Shown here: in pieces, positions 16,654-26,665 of the stretch | Position numbering within the stretch: position 1 is the stretch's first letter | Layout: every line of letters starts with the position of its first letter | Assembly (NCBI GenBank): GCA_028868975.1 | Contig: JAGWTM010000002.1 | Location: 1-53,499 of the forward strand | Source of the DNA: Actinomycetales bacterium | GTDB lineage: Bacteria > Actinomycetota > Actinomycetes > Actinomycetales > Microbacteriaceae | DNA: 53,499 nucleotides | Reading direction: 5' to 3' | Translations under genes and position numbers: made by a program | The notes under the pieces: model-generated | Seen by the model: the letters and a program-made list of their open reading frames with translations, nothing else | Databases searched by the model: none | Told to the model about the DNA's origin: nothing

Positions 16654-17814
16654 GTGCCTGCAGTAAATCTAGGTTTGCCAGCTACTCCACCTCCAGTTTT
16701 GGCCCCGCGACGGAAAACCCGCCAGATCATGGTGGGCAAGGTTGCGGTTGGTGGTGACGCTCCAATTTCGGTGCAGTCGATGACCACGACAAAAACCACC
16801 GATGTCAACGAAACCCTGCAGCAGATTGCTGAACTCACAGCTTCGGGATGCGACATTGTCCGAGTCGCCGTTCCGAGCCAGGATGACGCAGACCGTCTTC
16901 CGCTAATTGCCCGAAAGTCGCAGATTCCCGTCATCGCAGACATCCACTTTCAACCGAAGTACGTCTTCGCGGCAATCGATGCCGGTTGCGGCGCTGTTCG
17001 CGTGAACCCTGGAAACATCCGGCAGTTTGACGACAAGGTTGGCGAAATCGCCAAGGCGGCGAAGGATGCGGGTGTGTCCATTCGTATCGGCGTCAACGCT
17101 GGCTCGCTTGACCCGCGCCTACTTGCCAAATACGGCAAAGCGACTCCGGAGGCACTCGTTGAGTCAGCCGTCTGGGAGGCCAGCCTCTTCGAAGAGCACG
17201 ACTTTCACGACTTCAAAATTTCGGTAAAGCACAACGACCCGGTGGTCATGGTGCGGGCCTATGAAATGCTGGCCGAACGCGGCGACTGGCCGCTGCACCT
17301 CGGTGTGACTGAGGCGGGACCAGCTTTCCAGGGCACCATCAAGAGCTCCGTCGCCTTCGGCGCCCTGTTGAGCAAGGGCATCGGTGACACTATTCGCGTT
17401 TCTCTCTCGGCCCCACCGGTCGAGGAAGTCAAGGTCGGGTCGCAAATCCTTGAGTCTTTGAACCTTCGCCCACGCAAACTCGAGATTGTGTCATGCCCAT
17501 CCTGCGGTCGCGCTCAGGTCGATGTTTACACCCTGGCTGACAACGTCTCGAAGGGTCTCGAAAAACTAACCGTTCCACTTCGCGTGGCCGTTATGGGATG
17601 CGTCGTGAATGGTCCGGGTGAGGCTCGCGAGGCTGATTTGGGTGTCGCTTCGGGCAATGGTAAGGGTCAAATCTTCGTCAAGGGTGAGGTCATCAAGACC
17701 GTTCCCGAAAGTGAGATTGTGGCAACTTTGATCGAAGAGGCCAATCGGATTGCCGCCGAAATGGACCCTGCTCTCGTGGGCAGTCCACAGGTAGTGGTTG
17801 CCAAGAAGGACTAG
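16654..17814 (+). CDS. ispG: (E)-4-hydroxy-3-methylbut-2-enyl diphosphate synthase
   Basis: 4Fe-4S enzyme of the MEP pathway that reduces MEcPP to HMBPP. GTG 16654 is chosen because AAGGAG (16641-16646) precedes it by 7 bases; the frame extends to a TTG at 16630 that overlaps this site. The 386 residues have the TIM-barrel start [20 protein letters not shown] and the cluster cysteines in [11 protein letters not shown] and [11 protein letters not shown]. It sits directly downstream of rseP. Confidence 0.95.
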   Translation: MPAVNLGLPATPPPVLAPRRKTRQIMVGKVAVGGDAPISVQSMTTTKTTDVNETLQQIAELTASGCDIVRVAVPSQDDADRLPLIARKSQIPVIADIHFQPKYVFAAIDAGCGAVRVNPGNIRQFDDKVGEIAKAAKDAGVSIRIGVNAGSLDPRLLAKYGKATPEALVESAVWEASLFEEHDFHDFKISVKHNDPVVMVRAYEMLAERGDWPLHLGVTEAGPAFQGTIKSSVAFGALLSKGIGDTIRVSLSAPPVEEVKVGSQILESLNLRPRKLEIVSCPSCGRAQVDVYTLADNVSKGLEKLTVPLRVAVMGCVVNGPGEAREADLGVASGNGKGQIFVKGEVIKTVPESEIVATLIEEANRIAAEMDPALVGSPQVVVAKKD

Positions 17815-17837
17815 CCACGAGCCGACAGCGCCTGCGG

Positions 17838-17843
17838 TAACCT
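17838..17843 (+). promoter_or_regulatory. -10-like TAACCT of proS
   Basis: TAACCT ends 7 bases before the proS ATG at 17851; no Shine-Dalgarno lies between. Confidence 0.45.
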
Positions 17844-17850
17844 TGGCAGT

Positions 17851-19620
17851 ATGCCAATTCGCCTTTCAACGCTATTCCTGCGCACTTTGCGCGAAGACCC
17901 ATCAGACGCCGAGGTAACCAGTCACAAGCTGTTGGTTCGCGCCGGTTACATCCGTCGTGCGGCACCCGGCGTTTACACGTGGCTTCCACTGGGACTGGCG
18001 GTCAAGGCAAAGATCGAACAGGTAGTTCGAGAGGAGATGGCGGCTGCCGGAGCACAGGAAGTTTTCTTCCCGGCTTTGCTGCCGCGTGAGCCTTACGAGG
18101 CAACCGGTCGCTGGACCGAGTACGGCGACAATTTGTTCCGCCTTCAGGATCGCAAAAAGGCCGATTACCTTCTCGCTCCTACCCACGAGGAGATGTTCAC
18201 CCTCTTGGTGAAAGATCTGTATACCTCATACAAAGACCTGCCGGTTTGCCTGTATCAGATTCAGAACAAGTACCGCGACGAGGCGCGTCCGCGCGCTGGT
18301 CTGCTTCGCGGCCGCGAATTTGTCATGAAGGACGCCTACAGCTTCGACCTCACCGACGAGGGGCTGGTGGCCAGTTACCAGGCTCAACGTGATGCCTACG
18401 AGCGCATTTTCACCCGACTCGGCGTCGATTACGTAATCGTCAAAGCTGATGCAGGCGCGATGGGCGGCTCGGCTTCTGAGGAATTCCTGAGCCCGAGCCC
18501 AATCGGTGAAGACACCTTCGTGCGCTCGCCGGGTGGCTACGCAGCCAACGTAGAGGCTGTTCAAACCGTGGCCCCGGCACCACTGCCAATCGAAGGCCAG
18601 CCCGCAGCCGTGGTGCACCCATCGCCGAACACCCCAACCATCGCCTCGCTGGTTGATTTGGCGAATGCGACCGTGCCTCGAGCCGATGGCCGTGCCTGGA
18701 CCGCGGCCGATACCTTGAAGAATGTGGTTTTGGCGCTGACTTCACCCGAGGGCAAGCGCGAACTTGTCGTGGTCGGCCTACCGGGTGACCGCGAGGTCGA
18801 CGCCAAGCGCGCAGAAGCTGCGTTTTCACCGAATGATGTTGAGCCAGCCACCGAGTCCGATTTCGAAAAGAACCCGGGCTTGGTCAAGGGTTACATCGGT
18901 CCGGTAAAGCTTGACGAAGGCGAGCAGGTGCTCGGTCTCGAAGGTTCAACCAAGATTCGCTACCTGCTCGATCCACGTGTGGTTGACGGTACGGCCTGGA
19001 TTACCGGTGCCAACATCGCCGAGAAGCACGTTTTCGATCTGGTCAAGGGTCGCGACTTCAACGCCGACGGCATCGCCGACATTGCTGAGGTGCGCGCCGG
19101 CGACGAGGCTCCAGACGGCTCGGGTCCGCTCGAGTTGGCGCGAGGCATCGAGATTGGTCACGTCTTCCAGCTAGGTCGCAAGTACGCTGAAGCGCTCGAC
19201 CTGCGAGTGCTCGACGAAAACGGCAAACTTCAGGTCGTCACGATGGGCTCATACGGCATCGGAGTCACTCGACTCGTTTCGGTTTTGGCTGAGGCCAACA
19301 ACGATGAAAAGGGTTTGATCTGGCCAGAGGCTGTTTCACCGGCCGATGTCTACGTGGTCGCGGCTGGCAAGGACGATGTGGTCTACGAAACCGCAGAGCG
19401 CCTGGCTGCTGAGCTAGAGGCCGCCGGCAAGTCTGTGATTCTGGATGACCGTCAAAAGGTGAGCCCGGGTGTCAAATTTGGTGATGCTGAACTGATCGGT
19501 GTTCCAAAGATTGTGATTGTCGGACGCGGCCTCGAAACTGGCGAGGTTGATCTTTGGGACCGCCGCTCTGGCGAGCGCCGTCCGGTGAAGGTCGAATCGG
19601 CAGTAGCCGAGCTGCTTTAG
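17851..19620 (+). CDS. proS: Prolyl-tRNA synthetase, bacterial type
   Basis: 589-residue class II synthetase charging tRNA-Pro. Motif 1 region is [25 protein letters not shown] (about residues 25-49), motif 2 is [28 protein letters not shown], and motif 3 includes [12 protein letters not shown]. The roughly 180-residue middle insertion (about 225-410) is the INS editing domain of the bacterial-type enzyme, and the anticodon-binding domain is C-terminal. Gene order ispG-proS-nusA is conserved in Actinobacteria, except that rimP is absent here. Confidence 0.95.
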   Translation: MPIRLSTLFLRTLREDPSDAEVTSHKLLVRAGYIRRAAPGVYTWLPLGLAVKAKIEQVVREEMAAAGAQEVFFPALLPREPYEATGRWTEYGDNLFRLQDRKKADYLLAPTHEEMFTLLVKDLYTSYKDLPVCLYQIQNKYRDEARPRAGLLRGREFVMKDAYSFDLTDEGLVASYQAQRDAYERIFTRLGVDYVIVKADAGAMGGSASEEFLSPSPIGEDTFVRSPGGYAANVEAVQTVAPAPLPIEGQPAAVVHPSPNTPTIASLVDLANATVPRADGRAWTAADTLKNVVLALTSPEGKRELVVVGLPGDREVDAKRAEAAFSPNDVEPATESDFEKNPGLVKGYIGPVKLDEGEQVLGLEGSTKIRYLLDPRVVDGTAWITGANIAEKHVFDLVKGRDFNADGIADIAEVRAGDEAPDGSGPLELARGIEIGHVFQLGRKYAEALDLRVLDENGKLQVVTMGSYGIGVTRLVSVLAEANNDEKGLIWPEAVSPADVYVVAAGKDDVVYETAERLAAELEAAGKSVILDDRQKVSPGVKFGDAELIGVPKIVIVGRGLETGEVDLWDRRSGERRPVKVESAVAELL

Positions 19621-19677
19621 TTTCAAGTACCATTACAGCCTGTTCTTACAACTTCACTAACGGCCCGGAGGCATCGC

Positions 19678-20652
19678 ATGGACATCGATCTGAGAGTTCT
19701 AAAGCAGGTTGAGCGCGAGTTTGAGATTCCGGTCTCAGAGTCAATCACCATCATCGAGGCGGCTATCTTGGCCGCGTATCACAAGGTTGTTGGCAACAAC
19801 GAGCCGGCCCGAGCCGAACTGAACCGGACCACCGGCCATGTCTCGATTTACGCTCCGGTACTCGATGAAGACGGCACTCAGACCGGTGAAGCCGAGGTCA
19901 CTCCCGACAATTTCGGACGCATCGCTGCAAATGCTGCGAAGCAGGTAATTGCCAACGCGATCCGAACCCTGAATGACGAGAATGTGTTTGGCGAGTTCCA
20001 GGGCAAAGAGGGCGACATCGTCTCGGGCACCATTCAGCAAGGCCCGAAGCCTTACATGGTCTACGTCGATCTGGGCACAATCGAGGCCATCATGCCGCCC
20101 GAGGAGCAGGTGCCAGGCGAGGACTACTCGCACGGCAAGCGCATCCGAGTCTATGTAACCAACGTGAGCCGCGGCACCCGTGGTCCACAGGTCACCGTCT
20201 CGCGCACTCACCCGAGCCTGGTTCGCAAGTTGTTTGCGCTCGAGGTGCCTGAAATCGCCAGCGGCGTGGTTGAAATCGTTTCGCTGGCTCGTGAGGCTGG
20301 CCACCGCACCAAGATCGCGGTGCGCGCAACCGAACCGGGAGTAAACGCCAAAGGTTCGTGCATCGGTGAGCTGGGTCAGCGCGTACGAGCTGTGACCGCT
20401 GAGTTGAACGACGAAAAGATTGACATCGTCGACTTCAGTGACGACCTCCCGACATTTGTCGCGAGTGCACTGTCACCAGCCCGCGTCTCAAGCGCTTTCA
20501 CGCTCGATGCCGCTGCTCGCTCGGTTCGCGTTCTCGTGCCTGACTTCCAGCTTTCGCTGGCCATCGGCAAAGAAGGCCAGAATGCTCGACTGGCAGCCAA
20601 GCTAACCGGCGCCAAGATTGACATTCAGCCAGACAGCATTCTCGAGGACTAG
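19678..20652 (+). CDS. nusA: Transcription termination/antitermination factor NusA
   Basis: 324-residue RNA polymerase-associated factor. The N-terminal domain (1-100) is followed by an S1 domain (GDIVSGTIQQGPKPYMVYVDLG, about residues 118-139) and two KH domains (GSCIGELGQRVRAVTAEL and AIGKEGQNARLAAKLTGAKIDI). The acidic C-terminal repeats of enterobacterial NusA are missing, as is usual in Actinobacteria. GGAGG precedes the ATG by 7 bases. The usual upstream gene rimP is absent; only 57 bases separate proS and nusA. Confidence 0.95.
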   Translation: MDIDLRVLKQVEREFEIPVSESITIIEAAILAAYHKVVGNNEPARAELNRTTGHVSIYAPVLDEDGTQTGEAEVTPDNFGRIAANAAKQVIANAIRTLNDENVFGEFQGKEGDIVSGTIQQGPKPYMVYVDLGTIEAIMPPEEQVPGEDYSHGKRIRVYVTNVSRGTRGPQVTVSRTHPSLVRKLFALEVPEIASGVVEIVSLAREAGHRTKIAVRATEPGVNAKGSCIGELGQRVRAVTAELNDEKIDIVDFSDDLPTFVASALSPARVSSAFTLDAAARSVRVLVPDFQLSLAIGKEGQNARLAAKLTGAKIDIQPDSILED

Positions 20653-20718
20653 TTCGCCGCAGGGGGAGCTCAAAGCAAACCCAAGTCGGTCTGGTCGATT
20701 GAAGGGGCAGGGGCTAGA

Positions 20719-20970
20719 ATGAAACCCGTAAGAACTTGTGTTGGTTGTCGCCAGCGCGCCTTGCGATCGGAATTAGCTCGGGTTTGCAGTTCGCAGACCC
20801 AATCATCCAGTGAACCAGTTTTGCTGCTTGACTCGAAAACGAATCTCCCCGGTCGCGGTGCCTGGATTCACGCATCCAGTGAATGTTTGAAGCTCGCAAT
20901 CGAGCGACGAGCGTTTGTACGAGCCCTCAAATTGAGTGCGAGTCCAGACACCTCAGGTTTGAACTTTTGA
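20719..20970 (+). CDS. ylxR: YlxR family RNA-binding protein (DUF448)
   Basis: 83-residue YlxR/DUF448 protein with the signature RTCVGCRQRALRSEL near the N-terminus and PGRGAWIHASSECLKLAI in the middle. Its family is a small RNA-binding or nucleoid-like fold encoded between nusA and infB in many Gram-positives, as here. G-rich sequence upstream of the ATG (GGGGCAGGGG) serves as a likely ribosome site. Confidence 0.9.
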   Translation: MKPVRTCVGCRQRALRSELARVCSSQTQSSSEPVLLLDSKTNLPGRGAWIHASSECLKLAIERRAFVRALKLSASPDTSGLNF

Positions 20971-21044
20971 AAGAACAGGCAGAAACGATGTTGGCAACAA
21001 ATGAGTAGCTCGAAATGAGAGCCCAACAGCTTTAACCGGCCTGC

Positions 21045-21072
21045 CCTGTCCTGGGGCTGGCCCCCAGACAGG
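21045..21072 (+). promoter_or_regulatory. Hairpin masking the infB ribosome-binding site
   Basis: CCTGTC (21045-21050) pairs with GACAGG (21067-21072), and TGGGG (21052-21056) with CCCCA (21062-21066), leaving one bulged C and a 5-base loop. The last two G of the 3' arm are the first bases of the GGAG (21071-21074) that serves infB at 21082. Folding would therefore limit ribosome access. Confidence 0.6.
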
Positions 21073-21081
21073 AGAAACTAA

Positions 21082-23805
21082 GTGGCGCTTCCACGCGTAT
21101 ACGACATCGCCAAGGAACTCGGTATTGATACCAATGAGGCCCTGGCAAAACTCAAGGACCTCGGCGAATACGTCAAGAGTGGTTCTTCAACGATCGCACC
21201 TCCGGTAGCCAAGAAGCTCCGCGACGCATTCCCTAACGCAAAGCCGAAGGCTGAAGAGCCAAAGGCTGCTCCGGCAGCGACTAAGCCAGCCGCCGCTAGC
21301 GTCGACGCACCCGCTGCAGCTTCTGCAACGCCGGCTCCGGCAGCTCCGGCAGCGCCAAAGAGCGCGGCTCCAAGCCCGGCGGCTCCGACCCCGGCTGCGG
21401 CCGCTCCGGCTGTTCCGGCGGCTCCGGCTCCGGCAGTCCAGACTCCGGCGGCCCAGACTCCGGCTGCTCCGACCCCTGCTGCGGCCGCTCCAGCGGCGAA
21501 GCCAGCAACCCCAAGTTCAACTCCGGGCATTCCTCGCCCAGGCAACAACCCATTCGCGGCTAGCCAAGGCATGGGCATTCCTCGTCCGATGGCTCGCCCT
21601 GGAAACAACCCGTTCGCTCCTTCGCAGGGTATGGGTCGCCCAGGTCAGGGTGGCGCTGGTCGTCCTGGTGGTCCTCGCCCGGCTGGTGCCGGTGGTCCTG
21701 GTCGTCCTGGTGGTCCACGTCCGGCTGGTGCCGGTGGCGCTCCGCGCCCAGGCTTCGGCGGCGGAGCACCGCGTCCCGGTTTTGGTGGCGCAGGTGCCGG
21801 TGCAGCCGGTGGATTTGGTGCCCCTCGTCCGGGTGGTGCTCCAGCAGGTCGCGGTGGTCGCGGTGGTGGCACCGCTGGCGCTTTCGGTAAGGGCGGCGCT
21901 CGCGGCGCCTCGAAGGCTCGCAAGTCGAAGCGCGCGAAACGCGAAGAATTCGAACAGAGATCAGCACCTAGCCTTGGCGGAGCAGTAGTTCCACGCGGCG
22001 ATGGTACGACTGTGCTTCGTTTGCGTCGCGGTGCAAGCCTGCAGGACTTTGCCGACAAGATCGATGCCAATGCCGGTCAGTTGATCACGGTTCTGTTCCA
22101 CCTCGGTCAAATGGCGACGGCTACCCAGTCGATTGACGAAGACACCTTCCAGATTCTCGGTGAAGAGCTCGGCTACAAGATCGAGGTTGTTTCACCTGAG
22201 GACGAAGAGCGAGAGCTGTTCGAAGGCTTCGGTCTCGATATTTCAACCGACTACGACGATGACGAGGAAGATCTTCAGCCTCGTCCACCGGTGGTTACCG
22301 TCATGGGTCACGTCGACCACGGTAAGACTCGCTTGCTCGACAGCATTCGCAACTCGAACGTCATCGCTGGCGAAGCAGGTGGCATCACCCAGCACATCGG
22401 TGCTTACCAGGTGCACGTGGAGCACGAGGGAGTCGACCGCGCAATCACCTTCATCGACACCCCGGGTCACGAGGCATTCACCGCTATGCGTGCTCGTGGA
22501 GCGCAGGTTACCGACCTTGCGATTCTCGTTGTCGCAGCGGATGACGGCGTCATGCCACAGACCGTTGAGGCTCTCAACCACGCGCAGTCGGCCGGTGTGC
22601 CGATTGTGGTCGCGGTCAACAAGGTCGATAAGGAATCGGCTAACCCAGCCAAGATTCGCCAGCAACTGACCGAATTCAACCTCGTTGCCGAAGAATACGG
22701 TGGCGATGTGATGTTCGTTGACGTCTCGGCGCTGACCGGTAAGGGCATCAAGGAACTTCTTGACGCTGTGCTGCTCACCGCAGACGCAGCGTTGGACATG
22801 CGAGCAAACCCGAACAAGGACGCCCGCGGTGTCGCTATCGAAGCAAACCTCGACAAGGGTCGAGGCTCGGTCGCCACCGTGCTCATCCAGTCGGGAACCC
22901 TGCACGTTGGAGACTCGATTGTTGCGGGTGCAGCCCACGGACGCGTTCGTGCGATGTTCGATGAGAACGGCAAGGCGGTCGAGGCTGCAGAACCAAGCCG
23001 CCCGGTTCAGGTTCTCGGTCTTCAGTCTGTGCCACGCGCGGGTGACACTTTTGTGGTCACTGAGGATGAGCGTCAGGCGCGCCAGATTGCCGAGAAGCGT
23101 GAAGCTGCCGACCGCAATGCTCTCTTGGCTAAGTCGCGCAAGCGCATCAGCCTTGAAGACTTCACCAAGGCTCTCGAAGAGGGCAAGGTTGAGTCCCTCA
23201 ACCTCGTCATCAAGGGTGACGTTTCGGGTGCTGTTGAAGCCCTCGAAGACTCGCTGCTCAAGATCGAGGTCGACGACTCCGTCCAGCTTCGTATCATCCA
23301 CCGCGGTGTCGGTGCGATTACCGAATCGGATGTTAACCTCGCTACCGTCGACAACGCCATCATCATCGGCTTCAACGTGCGTCCGGACAAGAAGGCCAAG
23401 GAACACGCTGACCGCCAGGGTGTTGACATTCGTCACTACTCGGTCATTTACGCCGCACTCGAGGACATTGAGAATGCGCTCAAGGGCATGCTCAAGCCGG
23501 AATACGAAGAGGTCCAGACCGGTACCGCCGAAGTTCGCGAGCTCTTCAAGTCGTCGAAGGTTGGAACCATTGCCGGTTCGATCGTTCGCTCGGGTTCAAT
23601 CAAGCGCAACGCTTCGGCCCGAGTGCTTCGCGGCGGCAAGGTCATCGTCGAAAACGTCAAGATCGACTCGCTCAAGCGATTCAAGGATGACGCCACCGAA
23701 GTCAAGACCGACTACGAGTGTGGTATCGGACTCGGCGGTTTCAATGACCTTCAGCTCGAAGACATCATCGAAACCTATGAGATGCGCGAGAAGCCACGCG
23801 TCTAA
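21082..23805 (+). CDS. infB: Translation initiation factor IF-2
   Basis: 907-residue GTPase that brings initiator tRNA to the 30S subunit and drives subunit joining. The N-terminal IF2_N helix-rich part ([21 protein letters not shown]) is followed by a low-complexity Ala/Pro then Gly/Pro/Arg region (about residues 55-290). The GTPase domain starts near residue 405, with G1 GHVDHGKT, G3 DTPGHEAF and G4 NKVDKE. Domains III and C-terminal beta-barrels follow to [12 protein letters not shown] start with AGGAG 9 bases upstream, partly in a hairpin. Confidence 0.96.
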   Translation: MALPRVYDIAKELGIDTNEALAKLKDLGEYVKSGSSTIAPPVAKKLRDAFPNAKPKAEEPKAAPAATKPAAASVDAPAAASATPAPAAPAAPKSAAPSPAAPTPAAAAPAVPAAPAPAVQTPAAQTPAAPTPAAAAPAAKPATPSSTPGIPRPGNNPFAASQGMGIPRPMARPGNNPFAPSQGMGRPGQGGAGRPGGPRPAGAGGPGRPGGPRPAGAGGAPRPGFGGGAPRPGFGGAGAGAAGGFGAPRPGGAPAGRGGRGGGTAGAFGKGGARGASKARKSKRAKREEFEQRSAPSLGGAVVPRGDGTTVLRLRRGASLQDFADKIDANAGQLITVLFHLGQMATATQSIDEDTFQILGEELGYKIEVVSPEDEERELFEGFGLDISTDYDDDEEDLQPRPPVVTVMGHVDHGKTRLLDSIRNSNVIAGEAGGITQHIGAYQVHVEHEGVDRAITFIDTPGHEAFTAMRARGAQVTDLAILVVAADDGVMPQTVEALNHAQSAGVPIVVAVNKVDKESANPAKIRQQLTEFNLVAEEYGGDVMFVDVSALTGKGIKELLDAVLLTADAALDMRANPNKDARGVAIEANLDKGRGSVATVLIQSGTLHVGDSIVAGAAHGRVRAMFDENGKAVEAAEPSRPVQVLGLQSVPRAGDTFVVTEDERQARQIAEKREAADRNALLAKSRKRISLEDFTKALEEGKVESLNLVIKGDVSGAVEALEDSLLKIEVDDSVQLRIIHRGVGAITESDVNLATVDNAIIIGFNVRPDKKAKEHADRQGVDIRHYSVIYAALEDIENALKGMLKPEYEEVQTGTAEVRELFKSSKVGTIAGSIVRSGSIKRNASARVLRGGKVIVENVKIDSLKRFKDDATEVKTDYECGIGLGGFNDLQLEDIIETYEMREKPRV

Positions 23806-23835
23806 GCGCGGCTTCACTAGTCGAAGGGATTAGCC

Positions 23836-24279
23836 ATGGTTGATCACGCGAGAGCAAGAAAGCTGGCCGAGCGCATCAAGGTGCTCGTAGCCGAGGCGCT
23901 TGAACGCACCGTGAAAGACCCAGATCTCGGTTTTGTCACCATCACCGATGTCAAGGTCACTCCCGACTTGCAGCACTCAAAGGTTTTCTACACCGTTTGG
24001 GGTAGCGATGAGGATAAACAGCGCAGCGCTGAAATCATCGAGCGCAATCGCGGTCGCATTCGCGGTGAGGTGGGTCGACAACTGTCGATCCGCCTTACTC
24101 CGACCGTCGAATTTGAACTGGATGAGGTTCAGGACAACGCAGCGGCTTTGAACGAGCTACTAGCCGAAGCCAAGATTCGCGACGAAGAGCTTCACCGTTT
24201 GGCCGAGAAGGCTAAGTACGCGGGTGAAGAAAACCCATATCGCGAACCCAAGAGCGCCAACGACGGCAACGAAGACTAA
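23836..24279 (+). CDS. rbfA: 30S ribosome-binding factor A
   Basis: 147-residue KH-fold maturation factor of the 30S subunit and cold-adaptation protein. The family pattern is clear: ARKLAERIKVLVAEALE at the start, then VTITDVKVTPDLQHSKVFYTVWG, and RLTPTVEFELDE. A ~40-residue charged C-terminal tail follows. A GAAGGGA ribosome site precedes the ATG; truB follows after 5 bases. Confidence 0.95.
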   Translation: MVDHARARKLAERIKVLVAEALERTVKDPDLGFVTITDVKVTPDLQHSKVFYTVWGSDEDKQRSAEIIERNRGRIRGEVGRQLSIRLTPTVEFELDEVQDNAAALNELLAEAKIRDEELHRLAEKAKYAGEENPYREPKSANDGNED

Positions 24280-24284
24280 GCGGC

Positions 24285-25214
24285 ATGACTTCGGGTCTGC
24301 TGCTGGTCGATAAGCCTGAGGGACTGACCAGTCACGACGTGGTCGCGCGGGCCCGTCGCTGGGCTGCAACCAGGCGAGTGGGTCACGCGGGCACGCTAGA
24401 CCCGATGGCGACGGGCCTGCTGATTCTCGGCGTCAATTCAGCGACCAAGTTGCTGACTTTTCTGGTCGGCGAAGACAAGACTTACATCACCACGATCCGA
24501 CTCGGTGCGAGCACTGTTACCGATGATCGCGAAGGTGAAATCACCGCTCTTGCACCCGCAGCTAAATTGGCTGAACTCGGCCGCGAGGGTGCACTTCTTG
24601 AGCGCATCGAGAAAGCGCTGTCATCGCTTCGCGGCGATATTTTGCAAGTCCCCAGTTCGGTCAGCGCAATCAAGGTTGATGGCCAGCGAGCCTACGCCAA
24701 GGTGCGGTCTGGTGATGAGGTGAAACTAGCGGCACGCCCTGTGACAATTGCCCGCTTCGAAATGCTTGGTGCTCCCAGACACGAAACCGTGGATGGGAAC
24801 GAATTCATCGATTTTGACGCTATCGTCGACTGCTCCTCGGGCACATACATTCGCGCCTTGGCGAGAGATCTGGGGGAGGCCCTTGGTGTTGGTGGGCATC
24901 TAACCGCGCTCAGGCGCACGCGAATTGGCCAGTATTCGATCACCCAGTCACACTCGGTTGAAAAATTGCAGGAGACGAAAAGCGAAGAGTTGCCGATTAT
25001 GCCCTCGGCGCAAGCCGCGCGAGCCCAATTCGAGTGCAGAGAGCTGACCGCCCAAGAGGTCCAGGATCTTCGGCACGGCAAGCGCATCCGGCACCAAGGC
25101 GAGTTGTCGGCTGAAATCGCCGCTTTCGCACCCGATGGGTCGCTGGTTGCCATGCTGACCCGCAGCGGACGAGACTTGAAATCGCTAGTGGTTTTCAACG
25201 AGGTGGATGCATGA
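24285..25214 (+). CDS. truB: tRNA pseudouridine(55) synthase
   Basis: 309-residue enzyme that makes pseudouridine 55 in the T-loop of tRNA. The catalytic Asp is in VGHAGTLDPMATGLL (about residue 38), and VDKPEGLTSHDVVARAR and SGTYIRALARDLG are TruB motifs. The C-terminal PUA-like domain (about 245-305) is present. Its end overlaps the start of the next gene by 4 bases (ATGA). Confidence 0.95.
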   Translation: MTSGLLLVDKPEGLTSHDVVARARRWAATRRVGHAGTLDPMATGLLILGVNSATKLLTFLVGEDKTYITTIRLGASTVTDDREGEITALAPAAKLAELGREGALLERIEKALSSLRGDILQVPSSVSAIKVDGQRAYAKVRSGDEVKLAARPVTIARFEMLGAPRHETVDGNEFIDFDAIVDCSSGTYIRALARDLGEALGVGGHLTALRRTRIGQYSITQSHSVEKLQETKSEELPIMPSAQAARAQFECRELTAQEVQDLRHGKRIRHQGELSAEIAAFAPDGSLVAMLTRSGRDLKSLVVFNEVDA

Positions 25215-25588
25215 TTTCACTGCTTTACCAAATCGAACTTTGGCTCTGCCTGGGCGCCTCCGCCGTGCCACTCCTGCTTGCGGCGATGAATCGAAAACCA
25301 AGTCTCGTTTCGGTTGGGTCGCTAGCGCTGGTCGAACTCCTGCTGCTGATTCAACTCGTTGCTTCGATTGCTCTGGTTATCGGTGGTGGGCGAGCGAAGG
25401 GTGACACCGTCGAGTTTTTCGGCTATCTGATTACGGCTCTTCTGGTGCCGTTGGCAACAGGTTTTTGGGCTCTGCTCGAACGGACTCGATGGTCGACCCT
25501 AATCCTTGGAATCGGCGGTTTGACGGTAGCCGTGATGCTGGTTCGAATGTCGCAAATCTGGTTTGGCAATTATTTTTTAGCCGCCTGA
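25211..25588 (+). CDS. Small four-helix membrane protein, unknown function
   Basis: 125 residues with four predicted membrane helices (about 5-24, 33-56, 70-88 and 97-120) and no recognised domain. The start overlaps the truB stop (ATGA), so translation is coupled. Location between truB and the pst genes hints at no function. A similar small membrane gene lies on the far side of the pst block, just before ribF. Confidence 0.75.
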   Translation: MISLLYQIELWLCLGASAVPLLLAAMNRKPSLVSVGSLALVELLLLIQLVASIALVIGGGRAKGDTVEFFGYLITALLVPLATGFWALLERTRWSTLILGIGGLTVAVMLVRMSQIWFGNYFLAA

Positions 25589-25631
25589 ATTCACCTTTCG
25601 TTAACCTTGCGACACCTTCCGTTCACCTAAA
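25589..25631 (+). promoter_or_regulatory. PHO-box-like direct repeats before pstC
   Basis: Four related units start at 25589 (ATTCACCTTTC), 25600 (GTTAACCTTGC), 25611 (GACACCTTCCG) and 25621 (GTTCACCTAAA), spaced 11, 11 and 10 bases. This fits the 11-base direct-repeat PhoP boxes (GTTCACC-type) known in Actinobacteria. They end about 28 bases upstream of the -10 candidate CAAGAT (25659-25664), a suitable place for an activator. Confidence 0.7.
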
Positions 25632-25658
25632 CAAAATCTGCCCTTAAGCGACCAAATA

Positions 25659-25664
25659 CAAGAT
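25659..25664 (+). promoter_or_regulatory. -10-like CAAGAT of pstC
   Basis: CAAGAT ends 6 bases before the pstC ATG at 25671; no Shine-Dalgarno is visible. The weak -10 fits a promoter that needs activator. Confidence 0.45.
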
Positions 25665-25670
25665 TGAGCC

Positions 25671-26663
25671 ATGGCCCAGTCGAAGCCCGTCGCCAACCCA
25701 GAGACCGCACCGCTAGGTGCCCGTCGCCAGCTGGCAACCAAGCCGTTTTCACGTGCTGACAAAATCTTCTACCGCACCTCTAGCGTCGCCGCGTATATCG
25801 CCGTTTCCATCGTCGGGCTCATCCTGCTCTTTTTGTTGATTCGCGCCTGGCCAGCCCTTGAAAAACAGGGCATCAACTTCGTGCTCGGATCGACCTGGGA
25901 TGCCTCACCGGACAAGGTGATTTTCCAAATCGGCCCGATGCTCTGGGGTTCGCTACTGGTATCCCTCATCGGGCTCATCATCGCGGTTCCCATGGCGTTG
26001 GCGGTTGCCTACTTCATCGAGTTCATGGCTGCCAAGCGAGTTGCCAAGGTGGCTACGGTTCTGATCGACCTCTTGGCTGCGCTGCCATCGGTGGTCATTG
26101 GCCTCTGGGGTATGGTCGTGTTTTCGCCGCTGGCCGCGCACTGGGCACAGCTGCTGAATCAGGTCCTGGGCTGGATTCCAATCTTCGCCAATGACACCGA
26201 AAATTACATCGGTTCGCCATTCATTGCGGGATGGATTGTGGCCGTCATGATCGTGCCGATCATTGCTTCGGTTAGCCGAGAAATCTTCTCGCAAATCGAT
26301 CGCGACCTAATCAACGGTTCTCTCGCTCTCGGTGCTGGCAAGGCGAGCACTTTCTTCCGCGTAATTTTGCCAACTTCGGGCGGCGGTGTCGTGGGTGGAA
26401 TCTTGCTTGGTCTCGGCCGCGCGCTGGGTGAAACCGTTGCAATCTTCTTTGTTTTGAACCTGGTGTTCGACATCAACTGGGGTGACATCGTTGCTCCCAA
26501 GGGTGGTTCGGTTGCCTCGATGATTCTCGCCAAGTTCGGTGAAGCCACGGCCGAAGAACTCAACGCGCTGATGGCTTCGGGCCTCGTGCTCTTCATTGTG
26601 ACTCTTTTGGTCAACTGGCTGGCGGCCTTTATCGTTGCCAAAGCCCAGCCTTGGAGGAAGTAA
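25671..26663 (+). CDS. pstC: Phosphate ABC transporter permease PstC
   Basis: 330-residue permease with six main predicted helices after a ~45-residue cytoplasmic N-terminus. The ATPase-docking loop is SLALGAGKASTFFRVILPTSGGGVVGG, and ALGETVAIFFVLN is the PstC-typical late motif. It is the first gene of pstC-A-B, with PHO-box-like repeats upstream. The canonical first gene pstS instead comes fourth. Confidence 0.95.
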   Translation: MAQSKPVANPETAPLGARRQLATKPFSRADKIFYRTSSVAAYIAVSIVGLILLFLLIRAWPALEKQGINFVLGSTWDASPDKVIFQIGPMLWGSLLVSLIGLIIAVPMALAVAYFIEFMAAKRVAKVATVLIDLLAALPSVVIGLWGMVVFSPLAAHWAQLLNQVLGWIPIFANDTENYIGSPFIAGWIVAVMIVPIIASVSREIFSQIDRDLINGSLALGAGKASTFFRVILPTSGGGVVGGILLGLGRALGETVAIFFVLNLVFDINWGDIVAPKGGSVASMILAKFGEATAEELNALMASGLVLFIVTLLVNWLAAFIVAKAQPWRK

Positions 26664-26665
26664 TC

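Noticed and set aside
20713-20720. TAGAAT as a leaderless -10 for ylxR
   Set aside because: The hexamer overlaps the ATG at 20719, so it cannot drive a transcript containing the start codon.
21240-21960. Repetitive GC-rich DNA that could be mistaken for a tandem repeat element
   Set aside because: It encodes the low-complexity part of IF-2 in an uninterrupted frame; no repeat element is needed to explain it.
22243-23436. Minus-strand open frame of 397 codons inside infB
   Set aside because: It lies wholly antisense to the conserved GTPase core of IF-2 and its protein resembles nothing known; long antisense frames arise from the codon bias here.
22760-23833. Plus-strand open frame of 357 codons overlapping the infB 3' half
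   Set aside because: It is out of frame with infB, very rich in Ser/Arg/Thr from frame-shifted codons, and has no start signal.
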